57,325 nucleotides of DNA from an uncultured Eubacterium sp. (GCA_934358495.1 CAKRKO010000005.1:1-57325), one strand, 5' to 3'. Shown: positions 24,294 through 35,099, counted from the stretch's first letter. The notes: generated from the letters alone by a model not told the origin. Numbers and translations are program-made.

Positions 24294-27200
24294 ATGAAAT
24301 TAAGATGGAAAAAATGTGTTGCATTGATGGGTGCGTTGTGCATGACAGTGAGCATTGTGCCGGCTTATGCAGCAGCAGTGCCACAGAATGATGCAGTAAC
24401 ACAAGTTGAAGATGAGGGGATTGCAAAAAATCACTTGGAGGGTGTATGGCTAGATGGGATAGAATCCAGAGACAATGTCACTGTACCAACGAGTTTTAGT
24501 TTAAAATTGCAGGTATCTGACTGCTGGTCAAGTATGTCAGAAATCAGAGTGAACTATGTTAATACAGAAAAAAATGATATGGGAAACACAAAAAGTTTTT
24601 ACTATCATGGTGCGATGGATCCAGTTCCAGAAGATGGTATTTATACAGTTCCTATTGAGTTAACTGGTTCAACAGATAGTGGATATTACAAGTTAGATTC
24701 TATTGCAATGTCTGGGTATGTTAATGGTAAATATTATATGAACCAGTATACTGTTACCAGTGAAGGTATAAAAGAAGAGAATGGCGTAACGGGTGAGATT
24801 AGTTATATTCCATATGCCGGAACTGTAAATTTTACTGTTAAAGGCTCAACGGATGATAAACAAAACATGAACGCTCAAATTGAAAGTGTTGAGTTGATTG
24901 GAGCTGATCAGAAAGATTCGATTAGTGCACCGTGTAAATTAAATGCTCGTATTTATATAACAAATATGACAAAAGAAGATAACGATTCAATCATAGTATG
25001 TTATAAGATGGGCGAGAAAAGCTTGACTTTCAATAGAAGCTTGATGGAAAGCGATTGGGAAAGTATTAGTAATAACCATTATGTAGATGTGCCAATTGAA
25101 CTGTCAGATTATAGTTCGGTTGGCGAATATACATTAGACAATATCCAGATAGTCCATAGCATGGATTGGAGCATAATGTATACAAATGAAGATAATTATC
25201 TTTGGAAAGATAAAAATTTTGGTGGAACTCATTCTATTAAGTATGATGGCGAATTAGATTTTTATGTTAGTGAAGCAGCAAATAGTGGAAAGATACATAC
25301 AATGCTCCAGAATATTAGTTTGTCAGACAATACTAAGAAAGATAATATAGAAACACCGGATAAATTATTTGCAAATCTTTCTTTTGAATGTGTATGGGAA
25401 GATGGAATTAATTCTGTACGTTTAAAATATGTAAATACTAAAACCGGAAATGAACGTACATTTTCTTCAGAAGGTTTAATGAAAGATGATGGAAAAAATA
25501 TTCAGATTCCGATGTATCTCAATACTCATATGGAAAAGGGCGATTATAAGCTGGAGCAGATTGCAGTAGAAGGGGGTATGAATCAGCAATTTTTTAACTA
25601 TAATGCAGAATTGAAAGCATTTGTAGCTGAAGATGCCAGTCTGGATTATAGACAACAAGTGTATTCATATGATGGAGAATGTGATTTTTCCATTACAAAG
25701 GCAGATTATGAAAATGAAGTATTAACAAGTATTTTTTCACTGGAAAAAGTTGATAATGCAGATTGGGATAATATAGAAGCTCCGCAAACATTACAGGTAA
25801 AATTAGGTGTAAAGAGCGGACTGGAAGAAGGGATAAAATCTGTATGTTTCCGTTATACTAAGCCAGGAAGTGATTATGTTTATGACACAATGGATATAGA
25901 AGTATCCTGTATTGAAAATGGAAAAGTCTGGAAACCAGGAGATGACGGTGAAAGTATAACGCTAAATTTACCAGTTAGTGAGTTTATAAAATCTGGAGTA
26001 TATAAATTGCAGTATATAGAATTATATCCAGAAAAAGGACGTGCTATTGAATATAATTATGTGGAGAGTAAGAATCAATTTATTCAAGATGACTATTTTA
26101 CAGGAAAGTCGGATGCAGTCGATTATACAGGAGAACTCGATTTTACAGTTACAAAGTCTTCTGCAGATACTACTGATCCAGAATTAACATATTTAAAATT
26201 AAACAATGGCACAAAAGTAACTGCTGGAGAAAAATTAGAATGGTCCTTTGGATATGATGAGGATATTTCGGGTGTTCAATGTATACTTGTCAGTCTATCC
26301 CATGAGGATTCTGATGAGTTGAAAGATCTTTATATGGAGGATCAATGGGAGCCGAAAACATGTATTGGAAAGGGAGATGCAATTGCAACATCAAACTTTA
26401 GTGAAATCGGAGATTATACGGTAGACTTTGTTCGAGTTGTAGACTATGCAGGAAATGAACGAAATTATTGGAAGCATGAAAATGGTCAATTTGAAGATTA
26501 TGAAGGAAATGTATTGGATTTACAAACGCCAACATTTTCTATCGTAAAAGCTGATGATGCCAAAAAATTAGCAGACTACACAAAGGTAGATGCAGCCCTC
26601 AAGACAATCCCATCAGACAAAGACCTGAAGGATCTTTATACAGAAGAATCTGTAAAAGCAGTGACAGCTGCAAAGAATGCAGTAGAAAGAAATCTTGATG
26701 CTACAGAGCAGACAAAAGTAGACAAGATGGCAAAAGTCATTGAAGATGCCGTAGCAGCTCTGAAGTATAAAGACGCCGACTACAGCAAAGTAGATGCAGC
26801 GCTTGAAACGATTCCAACTGATTTAAGTATTTACACAGAAGAAAGTGTAAAAGCGGTAACAGCCGCCAAGAAGGCAGTAGTAAGGGGCTACGATATTACA
26901 AAACAGTCTGATGTAGATGACATGGCGAAAGGCATCGAAGATGCGGTTAAGGGCTTAGAAAAGAAACCAGTAGAACCTGTAAAGAAAGCAGACTACAGCA
27001 AGGTAGATGCAGCCCTCAAGACAATTCCCTCAGACAAAGACCTGAAGGATCTTTATACAGAAGAATCTGTAAAAGCAGTGACAGCTGCAAAAGCAGCAGT
27101 AGTAAGAGATCTTGATGCAACAGAACAGTCCAGAGTAGACAAGATGGCAACCACCATCGAAAAAGCAGTCAAAGGGCTGAAGTATAAAGACGCAGACTAT

Positions 27201-28526
27201 AGCAAAGTAGAAGCAGCTTTAGCAAAGATTCCATCTGAGGAAGAGGAAAATCTTTACACAGAGAAGAGCATGGAAGCTGTTGTAGAGGCAGCCGAAGCAG
27301 TGAAACGTGACCTTGACATCACACATCAGAATGAGGTTGACAAAATGGCGAAAGCCATCGAGGATGCAATCGCAGCTCTGAAATACAAAGATGCAGACTA
27401 CAGCAAAGTAGAGGCTGCATTAAAGACAATTCCGTCCGATTTAAGTTTTTATACAGATGCAAGTGTACGTATTTTAGTGGAAGCACAGAATGCAGTGATT
27501 TCAGACCTCGATATTACACATCAGAGCGAAGTTGATGCGATGGCAAAAGCAATCACAGACGCAGTAGCAAATCTGGAAATGAAACCGGGTAAACTTGCGG
27601 ACAAACCGGACAGCAATGGTAACTGGTATTATCGTGTGGATGGTAAAATCGCAACAAATGTTACAACGGTAGCAAAGAACCAGAACGGCTGGTGGTATGT
27701 GAAAAATGGTAAAGTAGATTTCTCTGCAAATACAGTTGCTGCAAATGAAAACGGCATGTGGCTCATCCGTGGCGGTAAAGTAGACTTTTCGGCAGACACC
27801 GTAGCGAAAAATGAAGAAGGCTGGTGGCTGATCCGGGGAGGAAAGGTACAGACAGGCATTACAACGGTAGCAAAGAATGAAAACGGCTGGTGGTACATCG
27901 GCAAAGACGGTAAAGTAGATTTCTCTGCAAATACAGTTGCCAAAAATGAGAATGGCTGGTGGAAGATTGAAAACGGTAAGGTTAACTTCAATTACACCGG
28001 ACTGGCTGATAATGAAAACGGCCGTTGGTACATCAAAAATGGAAAAGTTGATTTCAGCTATAATAATATCGCAAAATTTGGTGATACCTGGTATCTGATC
28101 CGTGGAGGAAAAGTGCAGACAGGCGTTACAACCGTAGCGAAAAACCAGAATGGCTGGTGGTACATCAAAGACGGCAAAGTTGACTTTGGTTACACCGGCA
28201 TAGCCAAAAATGAAAACGGCTGGTGGCGTATCGTAAACGGTAAGGTTGATTTTTCTGCAAATACCGTTGCCAAAAATGAGAACGGCTGGTGGTATATCCG
28301 CGGCGGTAAAGTTGATTTTGGTTATAACGGTGTAGCGAAAAATGAAAATGGCTGGTGGCGTATTGAAAACGGAAAAGTAAACTTTGGCTTTAACGGTATC
28401 GCAAGCAACAGCAATGGCTGGTGGTACATCCGTGACGGTAAGGTTGATTTTTCCTATAACGGAACACTTCATATGCGTGACAGCAATAAGACACTCACCA
28501 TTAAAAACGGAAAAGTGCTCATGTAA
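24294..28526 (+). CDS. Secreted modular surface protein: five beta modules, FIVAR repeats, NGWW tail
   Basis: A 1410-residue exported protein. Residues 1-28 are a signal peptide ending near AYAAA. About 40-755 holds five related modules of roughly 140 residues, each starting like LxSVxLxGxxxxDxIxxP and closing with a Y-x-G-E-L-D-F-x-V strand. About 758-1098 holds five three-helix repeats of the FIVAR type (LYTEESVKAVTAAK, then VDKMAKVIEDAVAAL). The rest is twelve NGWW-type units, some varied (NGMW, NGRW). The ATG at 24294 follows AGGGGAAAGAG; an upstream in-frame ATG at 24261 would precede the signal peptide. FIVAR is known from adhesins and glycosidases. No catalytic site is recognised; adhesion or glycan binding is the best guess, supported by GH101 next door. 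Confidence 0.82.
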   Translation: MKLRWKKCVALMGALCMTVSIVPAYAAAVPQNDAVTQVEDEGIAKNHLEGVWLDGIESRDNVTVPTSFSLKLQVSDCWSSMSEIRVNYVNTEKNDMGNTKSFYYHGAMDPVPEDGIYTVPIELTGSTDSGYYKLDSIAMSGYVNGKYYMNQYTVTSEGIKEENGVTGEISYIPYAGTVNFTVKGSTDDKQNMNAQIESVELIGADQKDSISAPCKLNARIYITNMTKEDNDSIIVCYKMGEKSLTFNRSLMESDWESISNNHYVDVPIELSDYSSVGEYTLDNIQIVHSMDWSIMYTNEDNYLWKDKNFGGTHSIKYDGELDFYVSEAANSGKIHTMLQNISLSDNTKKDNIETPDKLFANLSFECVWEDGINSVRLKYVNTKTGNERTFSSEGLMKDDGKNIQIPMYLNTHMEKGDYKLEQIAVEGGMNQQFFNYNAELKAFVAEDASLDYRQQVYSYDGECDFSITKADYENEVLTSIFSLEKVDNADWDNIEAPQTLQVKLGVKSGLEEGIKSVCFRYTKPGSDYVYDTMDIEVSCIENGKVWKPGDDGESITLNLPVSEFIKSGVYKLQYIELYPEKGRAIEYNYVESKNQFIQDDYFTGKSDAVDYTGELDFTVTKSSADTTDPELTYLKLNNGTKVTAGEKLEWSFGYDEDISGVQCILVSLSHEDSDELKDLYMEDQWEPKTCIGKGDAIATSNFSEIGDYTVDFVRVVDYAGNERNYWKHENGQFEDYEGNVLDLQTPTFSIVKADDAKKLADYTKVDAALKTIPSDKDLKDLYTEESVKAVTAAKNAVERNLDATEQTKVDKMAKVIEDAVAALKYKDADYSKVDAALETIPTDLSIYTEESVKAVTAAKKAVVRGYDITKQSDVDDMAKGIEDAVKGLEKKPVEPVKKADYSKVDAALKTIPSDKDLKDLYTEESVKAVTAAKAAVVRDLDATEQSRVDKMATTIEKAVKGLKYKDADYSKVEAALAKIPSEEEENLYTEKSMEAVVEAAEAVKRDLDITHQNEVDKMAKAIEDAIAALKYKDADYSKVEAALKTIPSDLSFYTDASVRILVEAQNAVISDLDITHQSEVDAMAKAITDAVANLEMKPGKLADKPDSNGNWYYRVDGKIATNVTTVAKNQNGWWYVKNGKVDFSANTVAANENGMWLIRGGKVDFSADTVAKNEEGWWLIRGGKVQTGITTVAKNENGWWYIGKDGKVDFSANTVAKNENGWWKIENGKVNFNYTGLADNENGRWYIKNGKVDFSYNNIAKFGDTWYLIRGGKVQTGVTTVAKNQNGWWYIKDGKVDFGYTGIAKNENGWWRIVNGKVDFSANTVAKNENGWWYIRGGKVDFGYNGVAKNENGWWRIENGKVNFGFNGIASNSNGWWYIRDGKVDFSYNGTLHMRDSNKTLTIKNGKVLM

Positions 28527-28541
28527 TCACAGGTAATAGGT

Positions 28542-28582
28542 AAAAATCTCCCGGCTTCCAGATGGAAGTCGGGAGATTTTAC
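28542..28582 (+). terminator. Terminator after the modular surface protein gene
   Basis: AAAATCTCCCGGCTTCC pairs with GGAAGTCGGGAGATTTT, about 16 bp, with the final T run. It ends 3 bases before the shared promoter box at 28585, insulating the two units. Confidence 0.93.
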
Positions 28583-28584
28583 TT

Positions 28585-28658
28585 GTTCCGAATTGTATAA
28601 AAAGTTGTGGAAAAGGAAGTGAAAATGGCAAGCATTAAAACATCAAAAGACATATAAT
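28585..28658 (+). promoter_or_regulatory. Shared-box promoter 2 (GH101 gene)
   Basis: Box GTTCCGAATTGTATAAAAAG (28585-28604) starts exactly 68 bp before TATAAT (28653-28658). It would give GH101 a leader of about 490 bases, which contains a possible 27-codon frame at 28709-28792 and a hairpin at 29043. Apart from these and the TATAAT at 29034, nothing else is seen in 28659-29156. Confidence 0.75.
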
Positions 28659-29033
28659 AAAACATGTAAAGTAGTTCGGATATACAGATATGTGAGCCAG
28701 AGGCGGTAATGAGGAAACGTTTTTGGTGGGATAGACAAAGGACATGTATGTTAAAGATGGGGATTAACACACATGCTTTTCGTACTTCATAGAAAGTGTC
28801 AGAGCGGAAAAAAGGAAACCTTTGATGAAAAGTGAAACAACCGGTCGAAAAAAGGTATTGATATATTTGAACTATAAATTATGGCAAAGGTAAGGCAGTT
28901 GTACCTGCGAATTGAAAAATTAGTATGACTTGTGTTAGACGCGGGGAACATGAAACAGAGGAAAAGAAAACAGATGCACCTGTCTGGCCATTGCTCTTTA
29001 GGAAAAAGCTCCTTTTCCATTTTTTTATGATTA

Positions 29034-29076
29034 TATAATGTAGAATTCCCATACCATCTGGCATGGGAATTTTACG
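29034..29076 (+). promoter_or_regulatory. TATAAT plus terminator-like leader hairpin before GH101
   Basis: TATAAT (29034-29039) in ATGATTATATAATGT is followed by a perfect hairpin AATTCCCAT/ATGGGAATT and TTT. The arrangement matches 23972-24013. It may attenuate the transcript from promoter 2. Confidence 0.55.
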
Positions 29077-29156
29077 CTTTATATATAAATGATGCAGATG
29101 TTCACAGCATCATGCAACAAAGGTAATTATGGGGATCATACGAGGAGGAAAATAGT

Positions 29157-32100
29157 ATGAGAAAGAAACTTGTGGTCAAGATGCTCTGCCTAGCTATGGC
29201 GGCATCTATGGTTGGAACAATGGTTCCGACAAGTCTGTATCCGATCACTGCAAATGCAACTGAAGTGGAACAGAATACAGACGATGTTCAGGCACAGGCA
29301 GAGTTGACTGATGGCATCGATGATGACTGGACATTGGAAAATAAAGTGGGGGACGATGCAGTATGTGAAGTAGAGGGTAGCTGGCTGCATCTCAAATCAG
29401 GAGTTAGCAATGGAAATAATCCAGGCTCCAAACCGGCAATGTTTGTTAATCCAACCACATTTGATTTTTCCAAAGATGGATATTTTGATTTTACAATCAA
29501 AACAGATGCAACGGAAGCTTCAAACAACCGTTTTGGCGTGTATCTTGGATACAATACCGATTCTGTTGGTATGATGATCGGCTTTGATGCAGGCGGATGG
29601 TTCTGGCAGAAATACGGTGCAAGTGGAAGTCCGTGGTATACTGGTGGCAGAATTGCATCACCAACCAGTGGTGAGGAAGTAAATGTACACATTGAGTGGA
29701 CTGCAGCTAAAAAAGTAACAGTCAAGATTGGTGATACAGTTGCATTCCAGAATGAAGACTTCAGTGAAATCGGTAGTCTGGGCAATAAAATTGCATTCAA
29801 ATGCGGAAGTTACGGCGGAAATGCGACAGATGTATTTGTAAAGAATATTCACTATACCGGACAGAAGACTGTGGATCAGATCAAGACTTTTGCAGTAAGC
29901 GGTAAAGTTGTAGATGCAGAAGGTAAACCGATTGCCAATGCAACAGTTGCAGTTGGAAAACAGAGCATAAAAACAAACGAGGACGGCGTTTACAGCATTA
30001 ACGTAAAACCGGGTCAGTATCAGCTTAGCGTAATCCGTGATGGATATGTAGGTACAACACAGGATGTTACTGTAGGTGAGCAGGATGTGAATGTTGAAAA
30101 TATCGTTCTGACACAGGAAGCTCAGCTTGAGACAGAGACACTTTCCACAGAAGATATGGATGTAGTAGTTTCCAAGACATTCCCAAGCGTTGTCAGATAC
30201 GATATGAAAAAAGGCGATCTGGCTGGTAAAGTGTTCTATGGACAGAGCGAGAAGATCAATACAGTAACGATCAACGGAACAGCTGTAGAGCTGGATGATG
30301 CTGATGTAAAAGCTACTTTTGACGGTGCAAAAGCTACTTATGTAATGACAGTCAAAGGTGACAAAATTGATGCAGTGATCACATCTGAACTTGTTGCCAA
30401 AGGCAATACACTGGAATTTAACATTACAGATATCAAGAATAATCTGGAGGATACAGTAGATGGAAATCCGATCCAGACAATCGAGATTCCGAACCAGAGC
30501 CTTGTTTCTGTAAGAAGTTCACAGAATGGTGCTAACTTCAAAGGTGCTTCTATGTCTTCTAATACCAAGATCAGTGGTGACTACTATCTGGAAATTAAAG
30601 ACAATACAACACACAACAGAGATTATGCATATGGATTTGTATCCAATGATGAGATGAGTGCCGGATTATGGAGTAATTCCGAGCATGATGGATACACAGC
30701 ATCAACAACTGTATCCGGAGGATCTCATAATACCCGTGTACAGGCAACCACACAGAAAAAACAGGATTATGTATCTCTGGGACTGAGCAGTTGTGCATGG
30801 TATTATCATCGTGTAGTAACAGATTCTCACAACAGATCTTATATGGTAAAAGAGACAGAAATGCCTCGTACAAAAGTAATTATAGCAGGTGATATGAATG
30901 AGGATGCACAGATTGACTGGCAGGATGGTGCAGTAGCATACCGTTCTATCATGAACAACCCATATAAGAGTGAAGAAGTTCCGGAGCTGGTAGCATACCG
31001 TATCGCCATGAACTTTGGTGGACAGGCACAGAACCCGTTCCTGACAACTCTTGATAATGTAAAGAAAGTAGCATTACATACAGATGGCCTTGGACAGTCC
31101 GTACTGTTAAAAGGTTATGCAAATGAAGGTCATGACTCCGCACATCCGGATTATGCTGATATCGGTAAACGTATCGGTGGTGCTGATGACATGAATACTC
31201 TGATGACAGAGGGTGCTAAATACGGTGCAAGATTCGGTATCCATGTAAATGCCGGCGAGATGTATCCGGAAGCAAAAGCGTTCAAAGATGACAATGTTCG
31301 TCGTGACACAGCAGGTAACCTCCGCTATGGATGGAACTGGCTGGATCAGGCAGTTGGTCTTGACAGTATCTATGATATGGCAACAGGTGAGCGTGAAGGA
31401 CGTTTTGATGACCTTGAGAAACTGGTAGGAACAAACCTTGATTTCGTATATGTAGATATCTGGGGAAATAATACCGGAAGTAATGATGATGACTCCTGGC
31501 AGACACGTAAACTGTCAAAAGAGATCAACAGCAATGGATGGCGTATGGCAAATGAGTGGGGTGTAGCAAACGAGTATGATGCAACATTCCAGCACTGGGC
31601 AGCTGACTTAACCTATGGTGGAGCAAACCAGAAAGGTCAGAACAGTGAGGTTATGCGTTTCCTTCGTAACCATCAGAAAGACTCCTGGGTTGCTGATTAT
31701 CCTTCTTACGGCGGAGCTGCAATGATGCCTCTGCTTGGCGGTTACAACATGAAAGACTTCGAAGGATGGCAGGGACGTAACGATTATGATACATATATCA
31801 CAAACCTGTTCACACATGATGTAACAACCAAATTTATCCAGCATTACAAAGTAATCAAATGGGTAGATGGAGAACCGGTAAATGCAGGCGGAGCTACAAA
31901 CTGGACACCGGATATGGAAATCACATTGAAAGATGATGATGGAAATAAACTGGTACTGACAAGAGGTTCTAACGATCCATCTGATGCTGCTTACAGAGAG
32001 AGAACCATGACATTAAATGGCAAAGTTGTTGCACAGGGTGCACCTTCTGTTGGTGATCGTCGTGATTCTGATATTCAGGCAGGTAACAAACGTGGTACAG

Positions 32101-35099
32101 AGAGCTATCTGATTCCGTGGAACTGGGATGCTGAGACTGGTGAGAAAGTAGCATCTGCTGATGAAAAGATGTATCACTGGAATACACAGGGCGGCACAAC
32201 GACATGGGATGTTCCGGACAGCTGGGCTGGATTAAAGAATGTTAAAGTATACCGTCTGACCGATGAAGGTAAGACAGATGAGCAGACTGTTGATATCGTA
32301 AATGGACAGTTGACACTTACAGCAGAAGCTGAGGTACCTTATGTTGTATGCAAAGGTGAGAAAGGCAATATCGCTGTAACATGGAGCCAGGGAATGCATA
32401 TCGTAGATGCCGGATTTAACGGTGGAGCAGCTTCTCTTGCTACAAACTGGACAAAAGTTGGTGATGGAACAGCTGAGATCGCTAAGAGTCAGTACAGCAA
32501 TCCTATGCTGAAACTGAGCGGTGATGTAGCTATGACACAGGAACTGACAGATCTGAAACCGGGTCAGCAGTACGCAGTACTTGTAGGTGTGGACAACAGA
32601 AGTGATTGTAAAGCATCTATGACCGTAAAAAGCGGAGATGAAGTTCTGGCAACAAATTATACAGAGCGTTCTATCGCAAAGAACTTTGTAAAAGCATATA
32701 CACACAGTAATTCCAGTGCAACCGTTGACGGAAGCAGCTATTTCCAGAATATGTATGTATACTTTACAGCACCAAAGAGCGGAAAAGTAACCGTGACACT
32801 TGCAAAAACAGCTGGCGAGGGAGAGGCTTACTTTGATGATGTTCGTGTTGTAGAGAATGATGCAAATTATATTACAACAGATAAAGACGGCAAATTCGTT
32901 AGATTCGAGCAGGATTTCGAGAATAATGTACAGGGAATTTACCCATTCGTTATCAGCGGAATTGAAGGCGTAGAAGATAACAGAATCCATCTGTCTGAGC
33001 TTCATGGACCATATACCCAGGCAGGCTGGGATGTTAAGAAGATGGATGATGTTCTGGACGGAAACTGGTCAGTTAAGATCAATGGTCTGACTCAGAGACA
33101 GACGCTTGCATACCAGACAATTCCTCAGAACTTCCGTTTCGAGCCAGGTGTAAAATATCGTGTAAGCTTTGATTACCAGGCAGGTAGTGATGGAACATAC
33201 GGCGTTGTAGTAGGCAGCGGCGAGTTCTCAGAAGCAACAGAAGTTGATACACTGAACAAACACATGGGCAAAAACAAAGACGGACATTATGTCTGTGAGA
33301 TCACAGGTGACCTTTCCGGACAGACATGGTTTGGTATTTACTCAACAGGTAAAGCACCAGATCTGCAGGGATCCCAGGGAAGCGCACAGAACTTCGGCGG
33401 ATATAAAGAGCTTGTTCTTGATAACCTTGTAATTGAGCGTGTAGATGAGAAAATTACAGCAAAATCCTTAAAGAAACTGATTGAAAAAGCAACAGATCTG
33501 GATGAAGAGAAATATGCAGAGGCTGATTGGAAGACACTGTCAGAAGCAATTGACGATGCAAATGTTGCATTAAACAGAGACAACACTTCTTCCGAAGAAA
33601 TCGAAGCATGCTATCGTCATTTGAATGCAGTATTAGAGTATCTGTCAACTCGTGAGGTTACTGTAAATGCAGGTGAAGAATTTGACATTCCGGTTGCAGG
33701 CGTAAAAGTAACAGCAGGAAGCCAGGACAATGGTACACACTATGGTTCTAACTTCGGTAATCCGGCATATGCAATTGACGGTGATACCAATACGCACTGG
33801 ATGACAGACTTTGATGGATTTAGCTCCGCAATCAAAAACAGAGAATGCTGGATTGATTTCGAATTCCCGGAGGCACATACAGTAGACGGACTTCGTTATT
33901 TACCGGGACCGAATATGGGCGGATACCTTACAACAATCACAAAATTCGAGCTTTCTGTAAAAACAGCTGGTTCTGATGAGTATCAGTTAGTTCAGGAAGG
34001 AAGCTGGGAGAACTCCTCCGGATGGAAGATCACAGAGTTTGAGCCGGTAGAGAATGTAACAAACGTAAGATTACTTGCAACAGAAGCAAAATCTACCAAC
34101 TGGTGGGCAGTTGCATCTGAGATCCGCGTTATGAGTAAAGTAGAAAACGGAAATACCGGTGGTGGTGATGAAAACACGATCGATAAATCCAGTCTGGAAA
34201 CACAGATTGCAACTGCAAACAAACTTCTCTCCAGAGAGAAACAATACTCTGTAAAATCCTGGAAGACATTTGCAGCTAAACTGAAAGCAGCAGAAGATGT
34301 TATGGCGAATGCCGATGCGACTCAGTATGATGTAAAACTGGCACTTGCAAATCTGAAAGACGCTATGAGCGGATTACAGATGAAAGATGGTCTGGCAGAT
34401 GTGAAAAATGAGGATGGCAACTGGTACTACTACAAGAATGGCAAGATTGCAACTGATGTAACAACCGTAGCAAAGAACGTAAATGGCTGGTTCTATGTAA
34501 AAGACGGTAAAGTTGATTTCAAAGCAAATACCGTAGCAAAGAATGAAAACGGCTGGTGGAAGATCACAGACGGCAGAGTTGATTTCAAAGCAAACACCGT
34601 AGCAAAGAATGAGAACGGCTGGTGGAAGATCACAAACGGTAAGGTAGACTTCGGCTACACAGGAATTGCAAAGAACGAAAACGGCTGGTGGAGAATCGTC
34701 AATGGTAAAGTTGATTTCAACTGCAATAGTGTTGAGAAAAACGAGAACGGCTGGTGGTACATCCGCGGCGGTAAAGTAGACTTTGGTTACACTGGAGTTG
34801 CAAAAAACAAAAACGGCTGGTGGAGAATCGTCAATGGTAAAGTTGATTTCAATTGCAACAGCATTGAGAAAAACGAAAACGGCTGGTGGTATATCCGCAA
34901 TGGTAAAGTAGACTTCTCCTACACAGGTGTAGCAAAGAACCAGAACGGCTGGTGGAGAGTTGAAAACGGTAAAGTAAACTTCAACTATAACGGAATCGCT
35001 AAAAATGAAAATGGCTGGTGGTACATCCGTAATGGTAAAGTAGACTTCTCTTACAATGGCGGAACACACAACGTTGTTAACGGTAAAGTTCAGAAATAA
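29157..35099 (+). CDS. GH101 endo-alpha-N-acetylgalactosaminidase, secreted
   Basis: A 1980-residue exported enzyme that cleaves the core-1 disaccharide Gal-beta1,3-GalNAc from Ser/Thr of mucins. Order: signal peptide (1-35); a lectin-like beta-sandwich (about 55-240); a carboxypeptidase-regulatory-like beta domain (about 245-320); the GH101 catalytic region (about 340-1100); further beta-sandwich domains; a helical FIVAR-like segment (about 1435-1500); an F5/8-type (CBM32-like) domain (about 1505-1655, AIDGDTNTHWMTDFDG); a second helical segment; and nine NGWW-type units. The expected nucleophile is D767 in FVYVDIWGN and the acid/base E800 in MANEWG, 33 residues apart, close to the 32 in characterised GH101 as I recall it. 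AGGAGG precedes the ATG. It is surface-located by its tail and works beside the GH136-like gene. Confidence 0.95.
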   Translation: MRKKLVVKMLCLAMAASMVGTMVPTSLYPITANATEVEQNTDDVQAQAELTDGIDDDWTLENKVGDDAVCEVEGSWLHLKSGVSNGNNPGSKPAMFVNPTTFDFSKDGYFDFTIKTDATEASNNRFGVYLGYNTDSVGMMIGFDAGGWFWQKYGASGSPWYTGGRIASPTSGEEVNVHIEWTAAKKVTVKIGDTVAFQNEDFSEIGSLGNKIAFKCGSYGGNATDVFVKNIHYTGQKTVDQIKTFAVSGKVVDAEGKPIANATVAVGKQSIKTNEDGVYSINVKPGQYQLSVIRDGYVGTTQDVTVGEQDVNVENIVLTQEAQLETETLSTEDMDVVVSKTFPSVVRYDMKKGDLAGKVFYGQSEKINTVTINGTAVELDDADVKATFDGAKATYVMTVKGDKIDAVITSELVAKGNTLEFNITDIKNNLEDTVDGNPIQTIEIPNQSLVSVRSSQNGANFKGASMSSNTKISGDYYLEIKDNTTHNRDYAYGFVSNDEMSAGLWSNSEHDGYTASTTVSGGSHNTRVQATTQKKQDYVSLGLSSCAWYYHRVVTDSHNRSYMVKETEMPRTKVIIAGDMNEDAQIDWQDGAVAYRSIMNNPYKSEEVPELVAYRIAMNFGGQAQNPFLTTLDNVKKVALHTDGLGQSVLLKGYANEGHDSAHPDYADIGKRIGGADDMNTLMTEGAKYGARFGIHVNAGEMYPEAKAFKDDNVRRDTAGNLRYGWNWLDQAVGLDSIYDMATGEREGRFDDLEKLVGTNLDFVYVDIWGNNTGSNDDDSWQTRKLSKEINSNGWRMANEWGVANEYDATFQHWAADLTYGGANQKGQNSEVMRFLRNHQKDSWVADYPSYGGAAMMPLLGGYNMKDFEGWQGRNDYDTYITNLFTHDVTTKFIQHYKVIKWVDGEPVNAGGATNWTPDMEITLKDDDGNKLVLTRGSNDPSDAAYRERTMTLNGKVVAQGAPSVGDRRDSDIQAGNKRGTESYLIPWNWDAETGEKVASADEKMYHWNTQGGTTTWDVPDSWAGLKNVKVYRLTDEGKTDEQTVDIVNGQLTLTAEAEVPYVVCKGEKGNIAVTWSQGMHIVDAGFNGGAASLATNWTKVGDGTAEIAKSQYSNPMLKLSGDVAMTQELTDLKPGQQYAVLVGVDNRSDCKASMTVKSGDEVLATNYTERSIAKNFVKAYTHSNSSATVDGSSYFQNMYVYFTAPKSGKVTVTLAKTAGEGEAYFDDVRVVENDANYITTDKDGKFVRFEQDFENNVQGIYPFVISGIEGVEDNRIHLSELHGPYTQAGWDVKKMDDVLDGNWSVKINGLTQRQTLAYQTIPQNFRFEPGVKYRVSFDYQAGSDGTYGVVVGSGEFSEATEVDTLNKHMGKNKDGHYVCEITGDLSGQTWFGIYSTGKAPDLQGSQGSAQNFGGYKELVLDNLVIERVDEKITAKSLKKLIEKATDLDEEKYAEADWKTLSEAIDDANVALNRDNTSSEEIEACYRHLNAVLEYLSTREVTVNAGEEFDIPVAGVKVTAGSQDNGTHYGSNFGNPAYAIDGDTNTHWMTDFDGFSSAIKNRECWIDFEFPEAHTVDGLRYLPGPNMGGYLTTITKFELSVKTAGSDEYQLVQEGSWENSSGWKITEFEPVENVTNVRLLATEAKSTNWWAVASEIRVMSKVENGNTGGGDENTIDKSSLETQIATANKLLSREKQYSVKSWKTFAAKLKAAEDVMANADATQYDVKLALANLKDAMSGLQMKDGLADVKNEDGNWYYYKNGKIATDVTTVAKNVNGWFYVKDGKVDFKANTVAKNENGWWKITDGRVDFKANTVAKNENGWWKITNGKVDFGYTGIAKNENGWWRIVNGKVDFNCNSVEKNENGWWYIRGGKVDFGYTGVAKNKNGWWRIVNGKVDFNCNSIEKNENGWWYIRNGKVDFSYTGVAKNQNGWWRVENGKVNFNYNGIAKNENGWWYIRNGKVDFSYNGGTHNVVNGKVQK

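Noticed and set aside
27501..28472. Long minus-strand open frame (323 codons) opposite the NGWW repeats
   Set aside because: It mirrors the repetitive codon pattern of the plus-strand array, has no signal for translation, and similar shadows occur opposite the other arrays (for example 34374-35240).
28709..28792. 27-codon frame in the GH101 leader (MRKRFWWDRQRTC)
   Set aside because: A related but frame-shifted stretch occurs at 23471. Two copies that disagree in frame do not support a conserved protein, though a short regulatory peptide cannot be excluded.
34400..35090. 66-bp tandem repeats as a CRISPR array
   Set aside because: The units are in-frame coding repeats without unique spacers, and no cas genes are present.
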